A stretch of DNA of 64,000 bases from Flavobacterium gelatinilyticum (GCF_027111295.1 NZ_CP114287.1:1240001-1304000), one strand, 5' to 3'; counted from the stretch's first letter, positions 1 through 8,403 are shown. The notes: a model not told the origin generated them from the sequence alone. Numbers and translations are program-made.

Positions 1-399
1 CAAACGAAAGGAAAGAAAGCTTTTGATATTAATCTTGAAGTTTCATTGAAACCTGAAAATCAGGAAGAAGAAACGGTTATTTCTAGATCAAATTTCAAAT
101 ATTTATACTGGTCTATGAGCCAGCAGCTGGCACATCATACTTCAAACGGATGCCGAGTAAATTCGGGCGATATGATGGGATCAGGAACTATTTCAGGCCC
201 TACTCCGGATAGTTTTGGTTCTATGCTGGAATTAACCTGGGGAGGAAAAAATCCGCTGAAGTTAAAGGACGGAAGTGAGCGTAAATTTATTGAAGATAAT
301 GATACTGTTATTATTCGTGGTTTTTGTGAAAATGCCGAAGTACGAATTGGTTTTGGAGAAGTTGCCAGCCAGCTTTTACCTCCATTTATCAGACAATGA
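1..399 (+). CDS. fahA: Fumarylacetoacetase, C-terminal part (5' end outside window)
   Basis: The frame is open from the first base, so only the last 132 residues are present. Fumarylacetoacetase hydrolyses fumarylacetoacetate to fumarate and acetoacetate, the last step of tyrosine/homogentisate breakdown in the cytosol. The visible part carries the conserved C-terminal FAH signatures: YWSMSQQLAHHT, GDMMGSGTISGP and SFGSMLELTW. The Glu of MLELTW matches the catalytic glutamate of the animal enzyme (my alignment by eye), and GTIS contributes to the active site. The protein ends at RIGFGEVASQLLPPF, as full-length family members do, so the 3' end is intact. A strong hairpin terminator follows within 35 nt. 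Nothing upstream can be seen, so operon context is unknown. Confidence 0.93.
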   Translation, partial: QTKGKKAFDINLEVSLKPENQEEETVISRSNFKYLYWSMSQQLAHHTSNGCRVNSGDMMGSGTISGPTPDSFGSMLELTWGGKNPLKLKDGSERKFIEDNDTVIIRGFCENAEVRIGFGEVASQLLPPFIRQ

Positions 400-431
400 A
401 GAGCAGATAAATCTGAAAAGATATAGAAACA

Positions 432-463
432 AAAAAACCTTGGTTATCACCAAGGTTTTTTTG
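432..463 (+). terminator. Rho-independent terminator after fumarylacetoacetase
   Basis: Near-perfect stem with arms AAAAAACCTTGGT and ACCAAGGTTTTTT around a TATC loop, followed by T residues. It sits 33 nt after the fahA stop. It is symmetrical, so it may also serve the convergent gene ending at 492. Confidence 0.85.
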
Positions 464-491
464 TTTCTATATTAAATCTCACAAATTTGAA

Positions 492-1676
492 TTATTCCAA
501 AACCACTTTCACCCAAACCAAACGATGATCTGAACTTGATTCACGTTTTTCAACTAATTCTGACATGGGTTCATCTTTTGCAGGCCAGAATACACCACTG
601 CTTACGACCTTAAAACCAAGTCTGGAAGGCAATACATAATCAGCACGCATTCTCCAAAAAGCAGTATGATTAATTCCAAAAGGATTTTCCGGACTATATG
701 CAGCACCGCCTTTACTGGCAGGAGTAAAATCGTTATTAATTTTCGGATGGTCTATTAAAGACTTAATACCTTCTCTGATAGCATTTCCTTCAACTGGTGA
801 GGCGTTTTGATCACCCAATATAACAAATTCAGAATTTGCAGGCAAACCGCCTTTTACACCTTTATCATCATAAATGTACGAAGCCAAATCATCTGAAATA
901 TAATCTTTCCAGAATCTGATTTCATCATGATTTCTTTTCCCATTGCGATCTTCAGCACCATCAAAAGTAGGAGGAGTTGGATGACTGGCTAAAATATGAA
1001 CTGTTTTTTTGCCAATTTGCACAGGAACATCCCAATGAGATTTGGATGATAATGGAAATTGTGCCCACGCTAATTTGCTATACCAGTCTGATCCATCGGA
1101 CTTTTTAGTAAGCAATGCCCCAGGCATATCTTTCCATTTAAAATTTTGAAAAGTACGAACCGACTTACTATCAATAGGATATTTTGACAAAAGCACCATC
1201 GCATATTGACCCGGATACATACCAAATCCCCAGGCATCATTTCCAAAATCTTCCAATTTTCCGTCATTGTTCAAATCGAAAAGACTTGGCTGCCCCGTAT
1301 TTACAGTTGAGTAATAATAGTAAGGATAATCAATAGCATCTGCTCCGTCTTGTCCTACTTTCAAATAATTTTTAATAAAAGCTTTTACGCCAAGTTTAGG
1401 ATTTTCAATATAATCAAACTCGTTTAGCAGAATAACATCCGGCCTTACGGTCTGAATAATCTTCGCGATATTTTTGATTTGAGCATTATTTCCTGAATTA
1501 AGTTCATTGATCAATATCTGCTCTGAATTTCCCTTTGTTCCTCGTGGAGAATAATTATCAGATTCCATACTTACATTATAGGTAGCAAATGTAAGTTCAT
1601 TTTTTTCCTGTGAATCAGACTGTGAAAAAAGAACTCCGGAAGAAAGCACGGAAAGGATAAAAAATAGTTTATTCAT
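492..1676 (-). CDS. Secreted endonuclease/exonuclease/phosphatase (EEP) family hydrolase
   Basis: 394 residues from the chosen ATG. The product starts with a signal peptide (MNKLFFILSVLSSGVLFSQ) and then shows the EEP (DNase I-like) fold motifs in order: TFATYN near the mature N terminus, ILLNEFDY (metal-binding Glu), HPTPPTFDG, VILGDQNASP (Gly-Asp-x-Asn motif) and the C-terminal SSDHRLVW (catalytic Asp-His). The family includes metal-dependent nucleases, sphingomyelinases and phosphoesterases, so the substrate cannot be named. The frame continues 36 codons upstream, but that extension would run into the promoter box at 1745-1752 and mask the signal peptide, so I start at 1676. Likely periplasmic or extracellular, and monocistronic. 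Confidence 0.85.
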   Translation of the reverse strand: MNKLFFILSVLSSGVLFSQSDSQEKNELTFATYNVSMESDNYSPRGTKGNSEQILINELNSGNNAQIKNIAKIIQTVRPDVILLNEFDYIENPKLGVKAFIKNYLKVGQDGADAIDYPYYYYSTVNTGQPSLFDLNNDGKLEDFGNDAWGFGMYPGQYAMVLLSKYPIDSKSVRTFQNFKWKDMPGALLTKKSDGSDWYSKLAWAQFPLSSKSHWDVPVQIGKKTVHILASHPTPPTFDGAEDRNGKRNHDEIRFWKDYISDDLASYIYDDKGVKGGLPANSEFVILGDQNASPVEGNAIREGIKSLIDHPKINNDFTPASKGGAAYSPENPFGINHTAFWRMRADYVLPSRLGFKVVSSGVFWPAKDEPMSELVEKRESSSDHRLVWVKVVLE

Positions 1677-1744
1677 ATAAAAATTAAATCTGCATTTCTG
1701 CATTGTTGAGCATACGAATTTAAGAAGGTTGTCCGGACACAAGA

Positions 1745-1771
1745 CAAATCTATCTGTTAAATATATGACAA
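1745..1771 (-). promoter_or_regulatory. Bacteroidota-type promoter for the EEP hydrolase
   Basis: On the minus strand a TTG at 1771-1769 is separated by 16 nt from TAGATTTG (1752-1745), matching the TTG/TAnnTTTG promoter pattern of the phylum. The predicted start of transcription is about 65 nt before the ATG at 1676. A 10-bp palindrome TGTCCGGACA (1730-1739) lies just downstream of the box and could be an operator; that is inference. Confidence 0.55.
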
Positions 1772-1883
1772 AAAAAGCTGCCAATAAAAATGACAGCTCA
1801 ATCAGTACTTAAAAACCTTTATATCAAATAATTACACCAGATATTAAGATTAAAGTGATTTTTTAAAATCTGTGTTTATACTT

Positions 1884-2924
1884 TTAAGCAGGAATCTGCT
1901 GGCTTAAACAATGCAATGTTCCAAAGCCCCAGATAAAATCGATACAGCTTATTCCTATTACTTCGCGATCAGGGAAACATTCTGCTAAAATATTTAAAGC
2001 AACACGATCATTGCTGTCGTTGAATGTTGGCACTAAAACGCAATTATTCAGAATTAAGAAATTAGCGTAACTTGCCGGCAAACGCAATTCCTCAAAATCT
2101 ACACGTTTTGGCATTGGCAAAGCTACAATTACCGGAGATTTTCCGTTTTCCAGTTTTGCGTTCTGCAGACGTTTCAAATTATCCTGCAACGGTTTGTAGT
2201 TCGAATCGTTTTTATCTGTTTCAACAATTGTTACGATAGTATCTTCATTTACAAATCGGCATAAATCGTCGATGTGACCGTGAGTATCGTCGCCTTCTAT
2301 TCCGTCTCCTAACCAGATTACATTTGTAACTCCAAGATATTCTTTAAAAACAGCTTCATAATCTTCTTTAGTAAAACCCGGATTACGAACCTGAATCGAC
2401 GGATGCATTAAACATTCTTCTGAAGTTAATAAGGTCCCTTTTCCGTTTACATCAATTGCTCCTCCTTCTACAATTACCGGTTTCCCTTTGTACATTACCT
2501 GCGTAAGCGGCACATCGATAAAATCAGCTACTTTTCCCGGAACAAATTTATCCAGCTGATAATTTTTATATTTTGCCCAGCCGTTGAAATTGAAATTCAA
2601 AGCTTCTCTTTTTGAACCGTTTTTTACAATAATTGGTCCTGAATCGCGCATCCAGCTTCTGTTGGTTTTATGGATGATAAAAGAAACGTTATCCAGATTA
2701 ACTCTTGCTCTTTCAAGCATATCCGTAACTTTTTCTTTTAGTTTTTCATCGGCTGCAACCAAGAAAACAGTTTCAAAAGCCGCTACTTTTTTTATAAACT
2801 CTACAAAAGCCCATTGAACAGCTTCGTATTTTCCCGGCCAGTCGTTACCATTATGCGGAAAACACAATACAATTCCTTGCTGCTTTTCCCATTCTGCTGG
2901 AAATCTTCTATTATTTGTTGACAT
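1884..2924 (-). CDS. aguA: Agmatine deiminase / Porphyromonas-type peptidylarginine deiminase family
   Basis: 346 residues, the usual length of bacterial agmatine deiminase (agmatine to N-carbamoylputrescine plus ammonia; cytosolic). Visible family motifs are WMRDSGPI (substrate-binding Asp), GDDTHGHIDDLCRF (catalytic His and Asp) and the C-terminal nucleophile in TLHCLSQQIP, Cys339. There is no signal peptide, which argues for agmatine deiminase rather than a secreted peptidylarginine deiminase. A gene for the next enzyme of the route, N-carbamoylputrescine amidase, lies 3.4 kb away at 6330-7220 on the same strand, which supports a putrescine-forming role. No arginine decarboxylase is in the window. 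A TATCTTTG promoter box lies 27 nt upstream. Confidence 0.92.
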   Translation of the reverse strand: MSTNNRRFPAEWEKQQGIVLCFPHNGNDWPGKYEAVQWAFVEFIKKVAAFETVFLVAADEKLKEKVTDMLERARVNLDNVSFIIHKTNRSWMRDSGPIIVKNGSKREALNFNFNGWAKYKNYQLDKFVPGKVADFIDVPLTQVMYKGKPVIVEGGAIDVNGKGTLLTSEECLMHPSIQVRNPGFTKEDYEAVFKEYLGVTNVIWLGDGIEGDDTHGHIDDLCRFVNEDTIVTIVETDKNDSNYKPLQDNLKRLQNAKLENGKSPVIVALPMPKRVDFEELRLPASYANFLILNNCVLVPTFNDSNDRVALNILAECFPDREVIGISCIDFIWGFGTLHCLSQQIPA

Positions 2925-2950
2925 AAAGAGGTTCTAATTTTAAGAATGTA

Positions 2951-2958
2951 CAAAGATA
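2951..2958 (-). promoter_or_regulatory. -7 box upstream of aguA
   Basis: TATCTTTG followed by T on the minus strand, a perfect TAnnTTTG box, 27 nt before the aguA ATG. No convincing TTG is seen at the expected upstream distance. The rest of the 304-nt divergent gap 2925-3228 holds only this box and the one at 3200; I see no gene in it. Confidence 0.5.
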
Positions 2959-3199
2959 AGCATTCGTAAGGATTATGAAAATCCTGAAATCATATTGAAT
3001 ACAAACTTTATCATAACTTCTATTTTTGCATCAGCCGGAAACGAAATTATTGAAAAAGCAGATTCGAGTACCAGCTTCTTTCTAAAAGCGACATCACAAA
3101 TAATTCCTTTTTAAATTAACAATATCATTGAAATATCTTATAAAATTTAAGTTAAAGATTATATAATAAAAGCTTAATATTCGACACAAATCCTGCAGC

Positions 3200-3207
3200 T
3201 ATTTTTG
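3200..3207 (+). promoter_or_regulatory. -7 box upstream of the choice-of-anchor I lipoprotein
   Basis: TATTTTTG on the plus strand, 21 nt before the ATG at 3229, matches TAnnTTTG. The -33 region lacks an obvious TTG. Confidence 0.4.
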
Positions 3208-3228
3208 GCGAAACTAAAAAACTAACAA

Positions 3229-4755
3229 ATGAAGAAATTAAGCATTTCATTATTAGCTGCTTTATTGATTATGGCAAGCTGTAATAACGATGACAATTCA
3301 AAAAACGAAGAACAGCAGCCGGAAGTTGTTGTAAATGAAGATCCGGGAACTTTTAAAGAAATCAGTTCTATCAAAATTGGCGGTGAAGCTGCCGCAGAAA
3401 TCTCGACTTACTGCGAAAAAACAAAAAGATTATTTACAGTAAACAACAGCGGTGTAAACCAAATCGATGTTATTGATATTTCAGATCCGACAAAACCTTT
3501 AAATATTGGAAAAATTGATTTAACAACTTATGAAGGTGCTGCTAATAGTGTTTCTGTTTTTGATGGAAAACTGGCCGTAGCTTTAGAATCTGCTTCAAAC
3601 AAACAGGCTAACGGAAAAGTGGTAATCTTTAATACAAATGATTACAGCTTAGTAAAACAAGTTACCGTTGGAGCATTGCCGGATATGGTTACGTATTCTC
3701 CTGACGGAAAATATATTATGACAGCTAATGAAGGAGAACCAAATACAGATTATTCATTAGATCCAAACGGAACCATTTCGATAATTGAAACAAGCACTTA
3801 TACGGTTACCACTTTAGATTTCAGTTCATTTGCAAGTCAGGCTGAAACATTAAAAAAGGATGGTTTCAGAGTTTCAAAATTTGCTAAAAGCTTTGCTCAG
3901 GATATTGAACCGGAATACATTACTATTTCTGATGATTCAAAAACTGCCTGGGTAACACTTCAGGAAAATAACGGGGTTGCAAAAGTAGACTTAACTTCTA
4001 AAACAATTACAGCTATTTACCCTTTAGGTTTAAAAGATTACAACACGGCAGAAAATGCTATTGACGTAAGTGATAAGGATGATAAAGTTGCGTTTAATCC
4101 GTGGAAAGTAAAAGGATTGTATATGCCGGATGCTATCAGTCATTTTACAGTAAACAATACACCTTATTTTGTTACGGCTAACGAAGGTGACGCAAGAGAA
4201 TATGAGGTGTATTCTGATGTTAAGCGTATGAAAGACATGAAACTTGATCCGACTGTTTTTCCTAATGCTGCAGACTTAAAGTTAGAAACAAATCTGGGAA
4301 GACTAAATCTTGTTACTGATATGGGAGACTTTGACGGCGACGGAGATTTGGACGAAATGGTTAGTTTTGGAGGAAGATCTTTCTCGATCTGGAACGGTAA
4401 CACCGGAAAAATTGTTTATGACAGCAAAAATGATGTCGACAAAAAAACGAATGAGCTAGGAACGTACGATGATAAAAGAAGCGATGATAAAGGTTCTGAA
4501 CCGGAAGCTGTCGTGGCAGCAAAAATGGGAAATCAGAACATTTTGTTTGTTGGCCTTGAAAGATCAGATGCTTTTATGGTTTATGATGCTACAAATCCGG
4601 TTTCTCCTAAGTACCTGCAAACGGTTAAAACAGGAGATGCTCCAGAAGGAATTTTGTTTATTCCGGCTTCAAAAAGTCCAAATAAAAGGAGCTTATTAGT
4701 AGTAAGCAGCGAAGGCGATGGAACCGTAAAAATATACCAGCCAAACTTAAAATAA
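3229..4755 (+). CDS. Choice-of-anchor I type beta-propeller lipoprotein
   Basis: 508 residues. The N terminus MKKLSISLLAALLIMASC is a lipoprotein signal with the modified Cys at 18, followed by an acidic/Asn stretch (NNDDNSKNEE) like Bacteroidota surface-export signals, so it is probably an outer-membrane lipoprotein. The rest is a repeated propeller-like fold (YSPDGKYIMTANEGEPNTDY, YFVTANEGDAREY, FVGLERSDAFMVYDA) typical of the choice-of-anchor I / mesenchyme-specific cell-surface glycoprotein family. An Asp-rich loop, DFDGDGDLDEM, could bind calcium. Enzymatic activity is unknown; related domains are sometimes fused to phosphatases or nucleases. It is followed by its own terminator, so it is likely a single-gene unit. 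Confidence 0.8.
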   Translation: MKKLSISLLAALLIMASCNNDDNSKNEEQQPEVVVNEDPGTFKEISSIKIGGEAAAEISTYCEKTKRLFTVNNSGVNQIDVIDISDPTKPLNIGKIDLTTYEGAANSVSVFDGKLAVALESASNKQANGKVVIFNTNDYSLVKQVTVGALPDMVTYSPDGKYIMTANEGEPNTDYSLDPNGTISIIETSTYTVTTLDFSSFASQAETLKKDGFRVSKFAKSFAQDIEPEYITISDDSKTAWVTLQENNGVAKVDLTSKTITAIYPLGLKDYNTAENAIDVSDKDDKVAFNPWKVKGLYMPDAISHFTVNNTPYFVTANEGDAREYEVYSDVKRMKDMKLDPTVFPNAADLKLETNLGRLNLVTDMGDFDGDGDLDEMVSFGGRSFSIWNGNTGKIVYDSKNDVDKKTNELGTYDDKRSDDKGSEPEAVVAAKMGNQNILFVGLERSDAFMVYDATNPVSPKYLQTVKTGDAPEGILFIPASKSPNKRSLLVVSSEGDGTVKIYQPNLK

Positions 4756-4778
4756 TACCCAAAACCAAACACCAGAAG

Positions 4779-4808
4779 AGGGCAAAATGTAAATTTTGCC
4801 CTTTTTTT
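4779..4808 (+). terminator. Terminator after the propeller lipoprotein
   Basis: Perfect stem AGGGCAAAAT / ATTTTGCCCT with a GTAA loop, followed by seven T residues; 24 nt after the stop codon. Confidence 0.9.
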
Positions 4809-4909
4809 ATGTCAAAATTTGATTTTTAAACAACAGATTTACAGAATTATAGACAAAAGTGTGGAAATTATGTAAACGGATATGCAGCACATACCCAAAA
4901 CACGGGGTC

Positions 4910-4917
4910 TACTTTTG
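4910..4917 (+). promoter_or_regulatory. -7 box upstream of the OmpA-family gene
   Basis: TACTTTTG followed by T, a perfect TAnnTTTG box 39 nt before the ATG at 4957. No clear TTG upstream. Confidence 0.5.
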
Positions 4918-4956
4918 TAAAAGTTTAAATAAAAACCGAATTAAATTTTTGATATC

Positions 4957-6216
4957 ATGAAAAAGAAATTAGCATCCGTATCCCTTTTACTATTAGCACT
5001 TTCAGCAGGTGCTCAAAATATGGCTACTACAGCAGCAAAACCTACAGTTGATCAACCTGAATATAATAAATGGTCTATCGAATTAAATGGCGGGGTTAAC
5101 AAACCTACAAGAGCCATGACTCCGGGCTATGCTACTGAGTCTTTAAATTTCTTTCACGCAGATTTAGGTGCAAGATATATGTTCAATCCAAAATTTGGTG
5201 TAAAACTGGATGTTGGATACGATCAGTTTAAAGAGAAAAAAGATACTCCGGATTTTGAAAGCCGTTATGTAAGAGCGAGTTTACAAGGGGTTATTAACGT
5301 TGGACGTGCTTTAAACTTTGAAACCTGGACGAATACAATTGGTATTTTGGCTCATGGTGGTTTTGGGGTTTCGCAAATTAGCACTGAAACCGGTTTTGGA
5401 GGCCAGGATTATATGGCTCACGGAATCGCCGGTATTACTGGACAAGTTAAATTAAGCAACAGAGTAGCTTTGACGGGTGACCTTACAGGAATCATTAACG
5501 GAAGACAAAACTGGAATTTTGACGGAATGGGTAATACAGCTGCAGGTTCTTTTGATGGTATTTTATTAAATGCTTCTGTTGGTCTTACTTTCTACTTAGG
5601 TAAACACGACAAACATGCTGACTGGGTTGGCGAAGAAGACAGAATTGGTGAATTGGAAAAAAGAGTGGATTTAATCGAAACGGGGCTTATCGATTCAGAC
5701 AAAGATGGTGTTGCTGATTTATACGATTTAGAACCAAACACTATTGCCGGAGTTGCAGTTAACACAAAAGGACAGTCTATTGATCAGAATCAAAATGGTG
5801 TGCCGGATGAGTTAGAAAGCTATTTAGATAAAACATACGAAAAGAAAGGCAACGGAGCTGCAAATAACACTGTTGAAGAATTAATTAACGGTGGTTATGT
5901 AAATGTTTATTTCGACTTTAATTCGTCTAAACCTACTAACGCTTCTTTATCTGGTGTTGATTTCTTAGTGAAATATCTGAAAAACAATCCGGGTAAATCT
6001 GCTGACATTATTGGTTATGCTGATGAAATTGGAAATACAAACTACAACACTGAGTTGTCAAGAAAAAGAGCTGAGGCTGTGAAAAAAGTAGCAATTAATG
6101 CGGGAATTGATGCATCGAGACTAAATGTTATTGCTAACGGAGAAGATACTTCGGTTAACAAAAATTCTAAAGAGGCACGTCAAATCGTGAGAAGAGTTAC
6201 ATTCCAGGTGAAGTAA
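4957..6216 (+). CDS. OmpA-family outer-membrane protein
   Basis: 419 residues. The order is signal peptide (MKKKLASVSLLLLALSAGAQ), an N-terminal beta-barrel of about 200 residues, thrombospondin type-3-like calcium repeats (DSDKDGVADLYDLEPN and DQNQNGVPDELE), then an OmpA C-terminal peptidoglycan-binding domain. The last contains VYFDFNSSKP, IIGYADEIGNTNYN and the NTELSRKRAEAVKK helix with the Asp/Arg pair that contacts diaminopimelate. The protein probably anchors the outer membrane to peptidoglycan; pore activity cannot be judged. It has its own promoter box upstream and a strong terminator downstream, so it is likely transcribed alone, as usual for an abundant envelope protein. Confidence 0.93.
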   Translation: MKKKLASVSLLLLALSAGAQNMATTAAKPTVDQPEYNKWSIELNGGVNKPTRAMTPGYATESLNFFHADLGARYMFNPKFGVKLDVGYDQFKEKKDTPDFESRYVRASLQGVINVGRALNFETWTNTIGILAHGGFGVSQISTETGFGGQDYMAHGIAGITGQVKLSNRVALTGDLTGIINGRQNWNFDGMGNTAAGSFDGILLNASVGLTFYLGKHDKHADWVGEEDRIGELEKRVDLIETGLIDSDKDGVADLYDLEPNTIAGVAVNTKGQSIDQNQNGVPDELESYLDKTYEKKGNGAANNTVEELINGGYVNVYFDFNSSKPTNASLSGVDFLVKYLKNNPGKSADIIGYADEIGNTNYNTELSRKRAEAVKKVAINAGIDASRLNVIANGEDTSVNKNSKEARQIVRRVTFQVK

Positions 6217-6230
6217 TCCCTATATTAAAA

Positions 6231-6266
6231 AAACATCCCGTTTCAATAATTTTGAAACGGGATGTT
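6231..6266 (+). terminator. Terminator after the OmpA-family gene
   Basis: Stem ACATCCCGTTTCAA / TTGAAACGGGATGT with a short AT loop, followed by TTTTG; 15 nt after the stop codon. Confidence 0.9.
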
Positions 6267-6275
6267 TTGTATAAA

Positions 6276-6310
6276 AGAAGGACAAAATGAAATCATTTTG
6301 TCCTTTTTTA
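6276..6310 (-). terminator. Terminator between the convergent OmpA and aguB genes
   Basis: A second perfect hairpin, AAGGACAAAATGA / TCATTTTGTCCTT with a 2-nt loop, flanked by T runs on both strands. It lies 20 nt beyond the aguB stop and probably ends leftward transcription, or acts in both directions. Confidence 0.8.
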
Positions 6311-6329
6311 TTTTTAATAAATTCTTTAA

Positions 6330-7220
6330 TTACTTACCGATTGCTCTTTTTGTAATATCCTCAAAAGCATCAATTCTTCTGTCTCTGAAGAACGGCCAGT
6401 TTTGACGTACATTTTCCTGTAAATCCAAATCAACCTCGGCAATTAGGATTTCTTCTTTATCGTGCGAAGCCTGAGCCAGAATTTCTCCCTGCGGACCAGC
6501 GATGAAAGAAGCTCCCCAAAACTGAATTCCATCTGTTCCGTCTATGTATTGCTCAAGACCAATTCGGTTTGCTGCAGCAACGAAAACTCCGTTTGCAACT
6601 GCATGGCCTTTCATTACGTTCATCCACGCACCGTATTGGTTTTCTCCGTATTGTTCTTTTTCTTTTGGATGCCATCCAATTGCTGTTGGGTAGAATAAAA
6701 CCTCAGCACCTTTTAAAGCTGTAATACGCGCTGCTTCCGGATACCACTGATCCCAGCAGATTAAAGTTCCAACTGTTCCTTTTTTGGTTTCTATTGCCTG
6801 GAAACCTAAATCGCCTGGTGTAAAATAGAATTTTTCATAGAAATGCGGATCGTCCGGAATGTGCATTTTACGGTATAAACCGGCTTCTGTTCCATCTGTA
6901 TCGATGATGTAAGCACTGTTGTGATAAATTCCTGCCATTCTTTTTTCGAAGAAAGGAACAATGATCACAACTCCTAATTCTTTGGCCAATTCGCTGAATG
7001 CAATAAATGAAGTACTGTAAAGCGGTTCTGCTAATGCAAAATTATCTACATCTTCGCTTTGGCAGAAATAATGACTGCTATATAATTCAGGAAGTAAAAT
7101 AACTTCTGCTCCCTGACTGGCAGCGTCTCTTACCCAGCTGATACATTTTTTAAGGTTATTCTCGGCAACGTCATTCAGATTTAGCTGAATAACAGATATT
7201 TTATACTTTCTTTTCGACAT
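6330..7220 (-). CDS. aguB: N-carbamoylputrescine amidase (nitrilase superfamily)
   Basis: 296 residues. The carbon-nitrogen hydrolase catalytic triad is visible as Glu45 (LLPELYSS), Lys118 (YRKMHIPDDP) and Cys155 (LICWDQWYPEAAR). The FYEKFYFTPGD and HPKEKEQYG segments are typical of the AguB/N-carbamoylputrescine amidase subgroup, which releases putrescine, CO2 and ammonia from N-carbamoylputrescine in the cytosol. aguA is 3.4 kb away on the same strand. The frame extends seven codons upstream to a TTG, but that codon lies inside the -7 box at 7239-7246, so the ATG at 7220 is the start. Confidence 0.92.
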   Translation of the reverse strand: MSKRKYKISVIQLNLNDVAENNLKKCISWVRDAASQGAEVILLPELYSSHYFCQSEDVDNFALAEPLYSTSFIAFSELAKELGVVIIVPFFEKRMAGIYHNSAYIIDTDGTEAGLYRKMHIPDDPHFYEKFYFTPGDLGFQAIETKKGTVGTLICWDQWYPEAARITALKGAEVLFYPTAIGWHPKEKEQYGENQYGAWMNVMKGHAVANGVFVAAANRIGLEQYIDGTDGIQFWGASFIAGPQGEILAQASHDKEEILIAEVDLDLQENVRQNWPFFRDRRIDAFEDITKRAIGK

Positions 7221-7238
7221 GACATAAAATTTAGAGTG

Positions 7239-7246
7239 CAAAAATA
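7239..7246 (-). promoter_or_regulatory. -7 box of aguB
   Basis: TATTTTTG followed by C on the minus strand, ending 18 nt before the aguB ATG. It rules out the longer reading frame as the true start. Confidence 0.55.
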
Positions 7247-7294
7247 GTAAATTTTAAAGGAATGCCAAATTAGGTTTTCTAACCGTCAAAGTAT

Positions 7295-7549
7295 TTACAA
7301 TTTCCCATTTTCTGATTGATGTTCTAAATCTTCCTTACTAACAGCATTACCGTTGTTTATTTCAACTTCTTCTCTTTCTTTAATCTTACTTTTATTTTTC
7401 TCTGCTGATTAGAATGCCTGAAATTGTAAATGCTGTAATTCTTTATCCAGATTTTCTTTTATCTGCATTCTATCTTCCTCCACAAAACTCATTATTTTTT
7501 TTTAAACAGAAGTAGTTTTAGGATTAGGTTTTAATACTGTCTTTTTCAT
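7295..7549 (-). pseudogene. Decayed small gene with two in-frame stops
   Basis: One 85-codon minus-strand frame runs from an ATG (7549) to TAA (7295) but is cut by TAA codons at positions 16 and 47. Between the stops the reading is coherent and hydrophilic: MKKTVLKPNPKTTSV, then KKIMSFVEEDRMQIKENLDK, then SAEKNKSKIKEREEVEINNG. The composition (Lys/Glu/Gln-rich, likely helical) looks like a real short protein that has been inactivated. I recognise no family. A run of nine A residues lies just after the first stop. Alternatively only the 27-codon middle ORF, starting MSFVEEDR, is still read. Confidence 0.4.
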
Positions 7550-7649
7550 AAATCAAATTAAAAAACAAGTAAGAGAGTACAAAAAAACCACTTTACATCA
7601 ATTTAAAAAATCTCTGCAAAATGGTTTTCGACCTATAAAAAACAATAAT

Positions 7650-8066
7650 CTATTCTATTACTACTTTTTGAGTAAGGAATTCTTTTTCTGACTTTTTGAA
7701 CTTAATTTCGAAAGTTCCTTTTGTAGCGGCTTTAAATTTATAAACGGTCTTTTTAGGATCCGGAACTTGCTGTGTGCATACTTCTGAAGGATATTTTGCT
7801 TCTATTTGTAACCCTTTTACAGTTCCAATTGTAGTTTCTGAAATTTTGCTGAATTCACCACAGGCGTTGTCTACTACAAAAGTTACTTCATAACTTAATT
7901 CGTCATTTACTTTTCCTGTTGCCGGACCTTTAATTTCGGTTACGAATGCAGTTTTGGTTTGTATTGGTGTAACCGGCTCTTCTTTATCATCGTCACTGCT
8001 GCATGAAACAAAAGCAATTGATAAAAATAATACTACTAATACTGATTTTAATTTAAAACTTTTCAT
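7650..8066 (-). CDS. Small secreted lipoprotein of unknown function
   Basis: 138 residues. Signal MKSFKLKSVLVVLFLSIAFVSC with the lipobox Cys at 22, then SSDDDKEEP, the acidic tail that directs Bacteroidota lipoproteins to the cell surface. The remainder is beta-rich (VNDELSYEVTFVVDNACGEF, YKFKAATKGTFEIKFKKSEK) with two Cys residues beyond the lipidated one, compatible with a single immunoglobulin-like or GLDF-type domain. No catalytic motif is visible. It stands alone, with gaps of more than 300 nt on both sides. Confidence 0.75.
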   Translation of the reverse strand: MKSFKLKSVLVVLFLSIAFVSCSSDDDKEEPVTPIQTKTAFVTEIKGPATGKVNDELSYEVTFVVDNACGEFSKISETTIGTVKGLQIEAKYPSEVCTQQVPDPKKTVYKFKAATKGTFEIKFKKSEKEFLTQKVVIE

Positions 8067-8242
8067 ATAAAATAATAATTAATTGTTAATTACTATGAAG
8101 ATGTGAGATAAACGGTATAGTTGCTTTACATTTTTAAAAATTATTTTGATTAAAAAATAAAACACTAAATATCAACAATTTACGTAATGAAAAATATTTT
8201 AAAAACCGAAGTTATTTCTTATGAAATTAAAAATTTTCTAAT

Positions 8243-8320
8243 TTAGCCCCGATAGAAGCGGCATCCTTTTATGTCCCGATGCTAAGCGGGGTATAAAAGA
8301 TACAGCGGATAGCGGGACGG
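8243..8320 (+). ncRNA. Flavo-1-like structured intergenic element
   Basis: The 337-nt gap 8067-8403 contains a GC-rich block beginning TAGCCCCGATAGAAGCGG and ending GATAGCGGGACGG. It can pair CCCG/CGGG at its ends, ATCCTTTTAT with ATAAAAGAT inside, and CCCG with CGGG around an inner loop. From memory this block, with its 'GAAGCGGCATCC' and 'ACAGCGGATAGCGGGA' words, recurs in Flavobacterium intergenic regions and resembles the Flavo-1 candidate RNA; I could not check a covariance model. The strand is uncertain because the element is partly symmetrical. The rest of the gap is AT-rich with nothing recognisable. Confidence 0.55.
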
Positions 8321-8352
8321 ATGGTTTTTGGTAAAAATGATAAATCTGCTCC

Positions 8353-8387
8353 AAAAAAAACACCAGCCTTTCGACTGGTGTTTTTAT
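8353..8387 (-). terminator. Terminator after the DUF808 gene
   Basis: Stem AAAAACACCAG / CTGGTGTTTTT with a short CCTTTCGA loop and T runs on both strands; 17 nt beyond the stop of the leftward gene. Confidence 0.85.
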
Positions 8388-8403
8388 GTTTTACGGCAAT
8401 AAA

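Noticed and set aside
1677..1784. Longer start for the EEP hydrolase
   Set aside because: It would place 36 unconserved residues before a clear signal peptide and run through the promoter box.
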